Positions 5,942-6,082 of a stretch of DNA of 6,082 nucleotides are shown here, piece after piece. The stretch comes from an uncultured Clostridia bacterium (GTDB lineage: Bacteria > Bacillota > Clostridia > Oscillospirales > CAG-272). Every line of letters starts with the position of its first letter. The stretch's first letter is position 1. The stretch covers positions 1 through 6,082 of the forward strand of contig CAMGGT010000066.1 of NCBI GenBank assembly GCA_946055715.1. The letters run 5' to 3'. The position numbers and the translations under genes were made by a program. Under the pieces are notes generated by a model that saw only the letters and a program-made list of their open reading frames with translations, ran no database searches and was not told the origin of the DNA.

Positions 5942-5970
5942 ATTTTAACCGAGAGAATTTGATTTGTCAA
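5942..5970 (-). promoter_or_regulatory. Strong sigma-A promoter for rpiR and probably the operon
   Basis: On the minus strand, TTGACA (5965-5970) is separated by exactly 17 bp from TAAAAT (5942-5947): a perfect -35 and a one-mismatch -10. The predicted start near 5935 gives a leader of about 96 nt, which includes the palindromes and a small CTGTC/GACAG hairpin (5889-5904). Confidence 0.85.
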
Positions 5971-5998
5971 TGAAAATTTTTTGCTTTTCCGGATTTTT

Positions 5999-6032
5999 TC
6001 ATTATTTTCATTCTTTTTGTCATTATTTCAAT
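5999..6032. repeat. T-rich direct repeat TCATTATTT(T)CA, 21-bp spacing
   Basis: TCATTATTTTCATTC starts at 5999 and TCATTATTTCAAT at 6020, two helical turns apart, in a strongly T-rich tract between the two divergent promoters. Further TTTTC half-sites are scattered nearby (5936-5940, 6034-6038). This could be a regulator-binding or UP-element-like region. Confidence 0.4.
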
Positions 6033-6058
6033 ATTTTCTTTTATTTTTGCCTTTATTA

Positions 6059-6080
6059 TGATATAATCAATTACGGAGGG
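6059..6080 (+). promoter_or_regulatory. Extended -10 and Shine-Dalgarno for a rightward gene beyond the window
   Basis: TGATATAAT (6059-6067) is an extended -10 (TGnTATAAT), followed by GGAGGG (6075-6080). The -35 position is only T-rich (TTTTAT at 6039-6044), which an extended -10 can tolerate. The ribosome site lies almost at the predicted start, implying a very short leader; alternatively transcription begins further upstream. The gene itself begins past the right edge, so its identity is unknown. Confidence 0.5.
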
Positions 6081-6082
6081 AG

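Noticed and set aside
5905..6082. CRISPR-like or transposon-end repeats in the AT-rich region
   Set aside because: The repeats are short, T-rich and irregular in length, with no spacers, no transposase and no target-site duplication visible.

Overview
The window carries a five-gene cluster, all on the minus strand. Read in transcription order (right to left) it encodes an RpiR-type regulator, acetate kinase (ackA), a class II aldolase, a CoA-acylating aldehyde dehydrogenase and a zinc alcohol dehydrogenase whose 3' end runs off the left edge. Coding DNA is GC-rich, Shine-Dalgarno sites are strong (AAAGGAG-like), and the right-hand promoter region is very AT-rich with near-consensus sigma-A elements. 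This suggests a high-GC, anaerobic Clostridia-type Firmicute (gut type), but the species cannot be named from this sequence.

The main conclusion is that this is the enzymatic-core part of a bacterial microcompartment (BMC) locus. Three enzymes carry short amphipathic helices at a terminus, separated from the catalytic domain by a linker: the aldolase at its C-terminus, the aldehyde dehydrogenase and the alcohol dehydrogenase at their N-termini. These look like encapsulation peptides. The enzyme set fits compartments that process deoxy-sugar phosphates (fuculose-1-P or rhamnulose-1-P). Aldolase cleavage gives lactaldehyde and DHAP; an aldehyde is then disproportionated inside a shell by the CoA-linked aldehyde dehydrogenase (to acyl-CoA) and the alcohol dehydrogenase (to alcohol, recycling NADH). 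Acyl-phosphate made from the acyl-CoA would give ATP through AckA. The best-known relatives are the fucose/rhamnose glycyl-radical type (GRM5-like) and the planctomycete/Verrucomicrobia type (PVM). No shell protein, phosphotransacylase or glycyl radical enzyme lies in the window, so the subtype is not settled.

Layout: 1-1050 partial alcohol dehydrogenase; 1051-1105 short gap with a stem-loop; 1106-2557 aldehyde dehydrogenase; 2558-2581 gap; 2582-3394 aldolase with an unusual cysteine-rich linker; 3395-3560 GC-rich gap with an imperfect hairpin; 3561-4757 ackA; 4758-4996 gap with a GC-rich hairpin and short direct repeats but no clear terminator; 4997-5839 RpiR regulator; 5840-6082 regulatory region. 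This last region has a strong leftward promoter (TTGACA-17-TAAAAT), two overlapping TTTTC/GAAAA palindromes just downstream of it, T-rich direct repeats, and at the extreme right an extended -10 and Shine-Dalgarno for a rightward gene outside the window. The regulator probably senses a phosphosugar through its SIS domain and controls its own operon and perhaps the divergent one.
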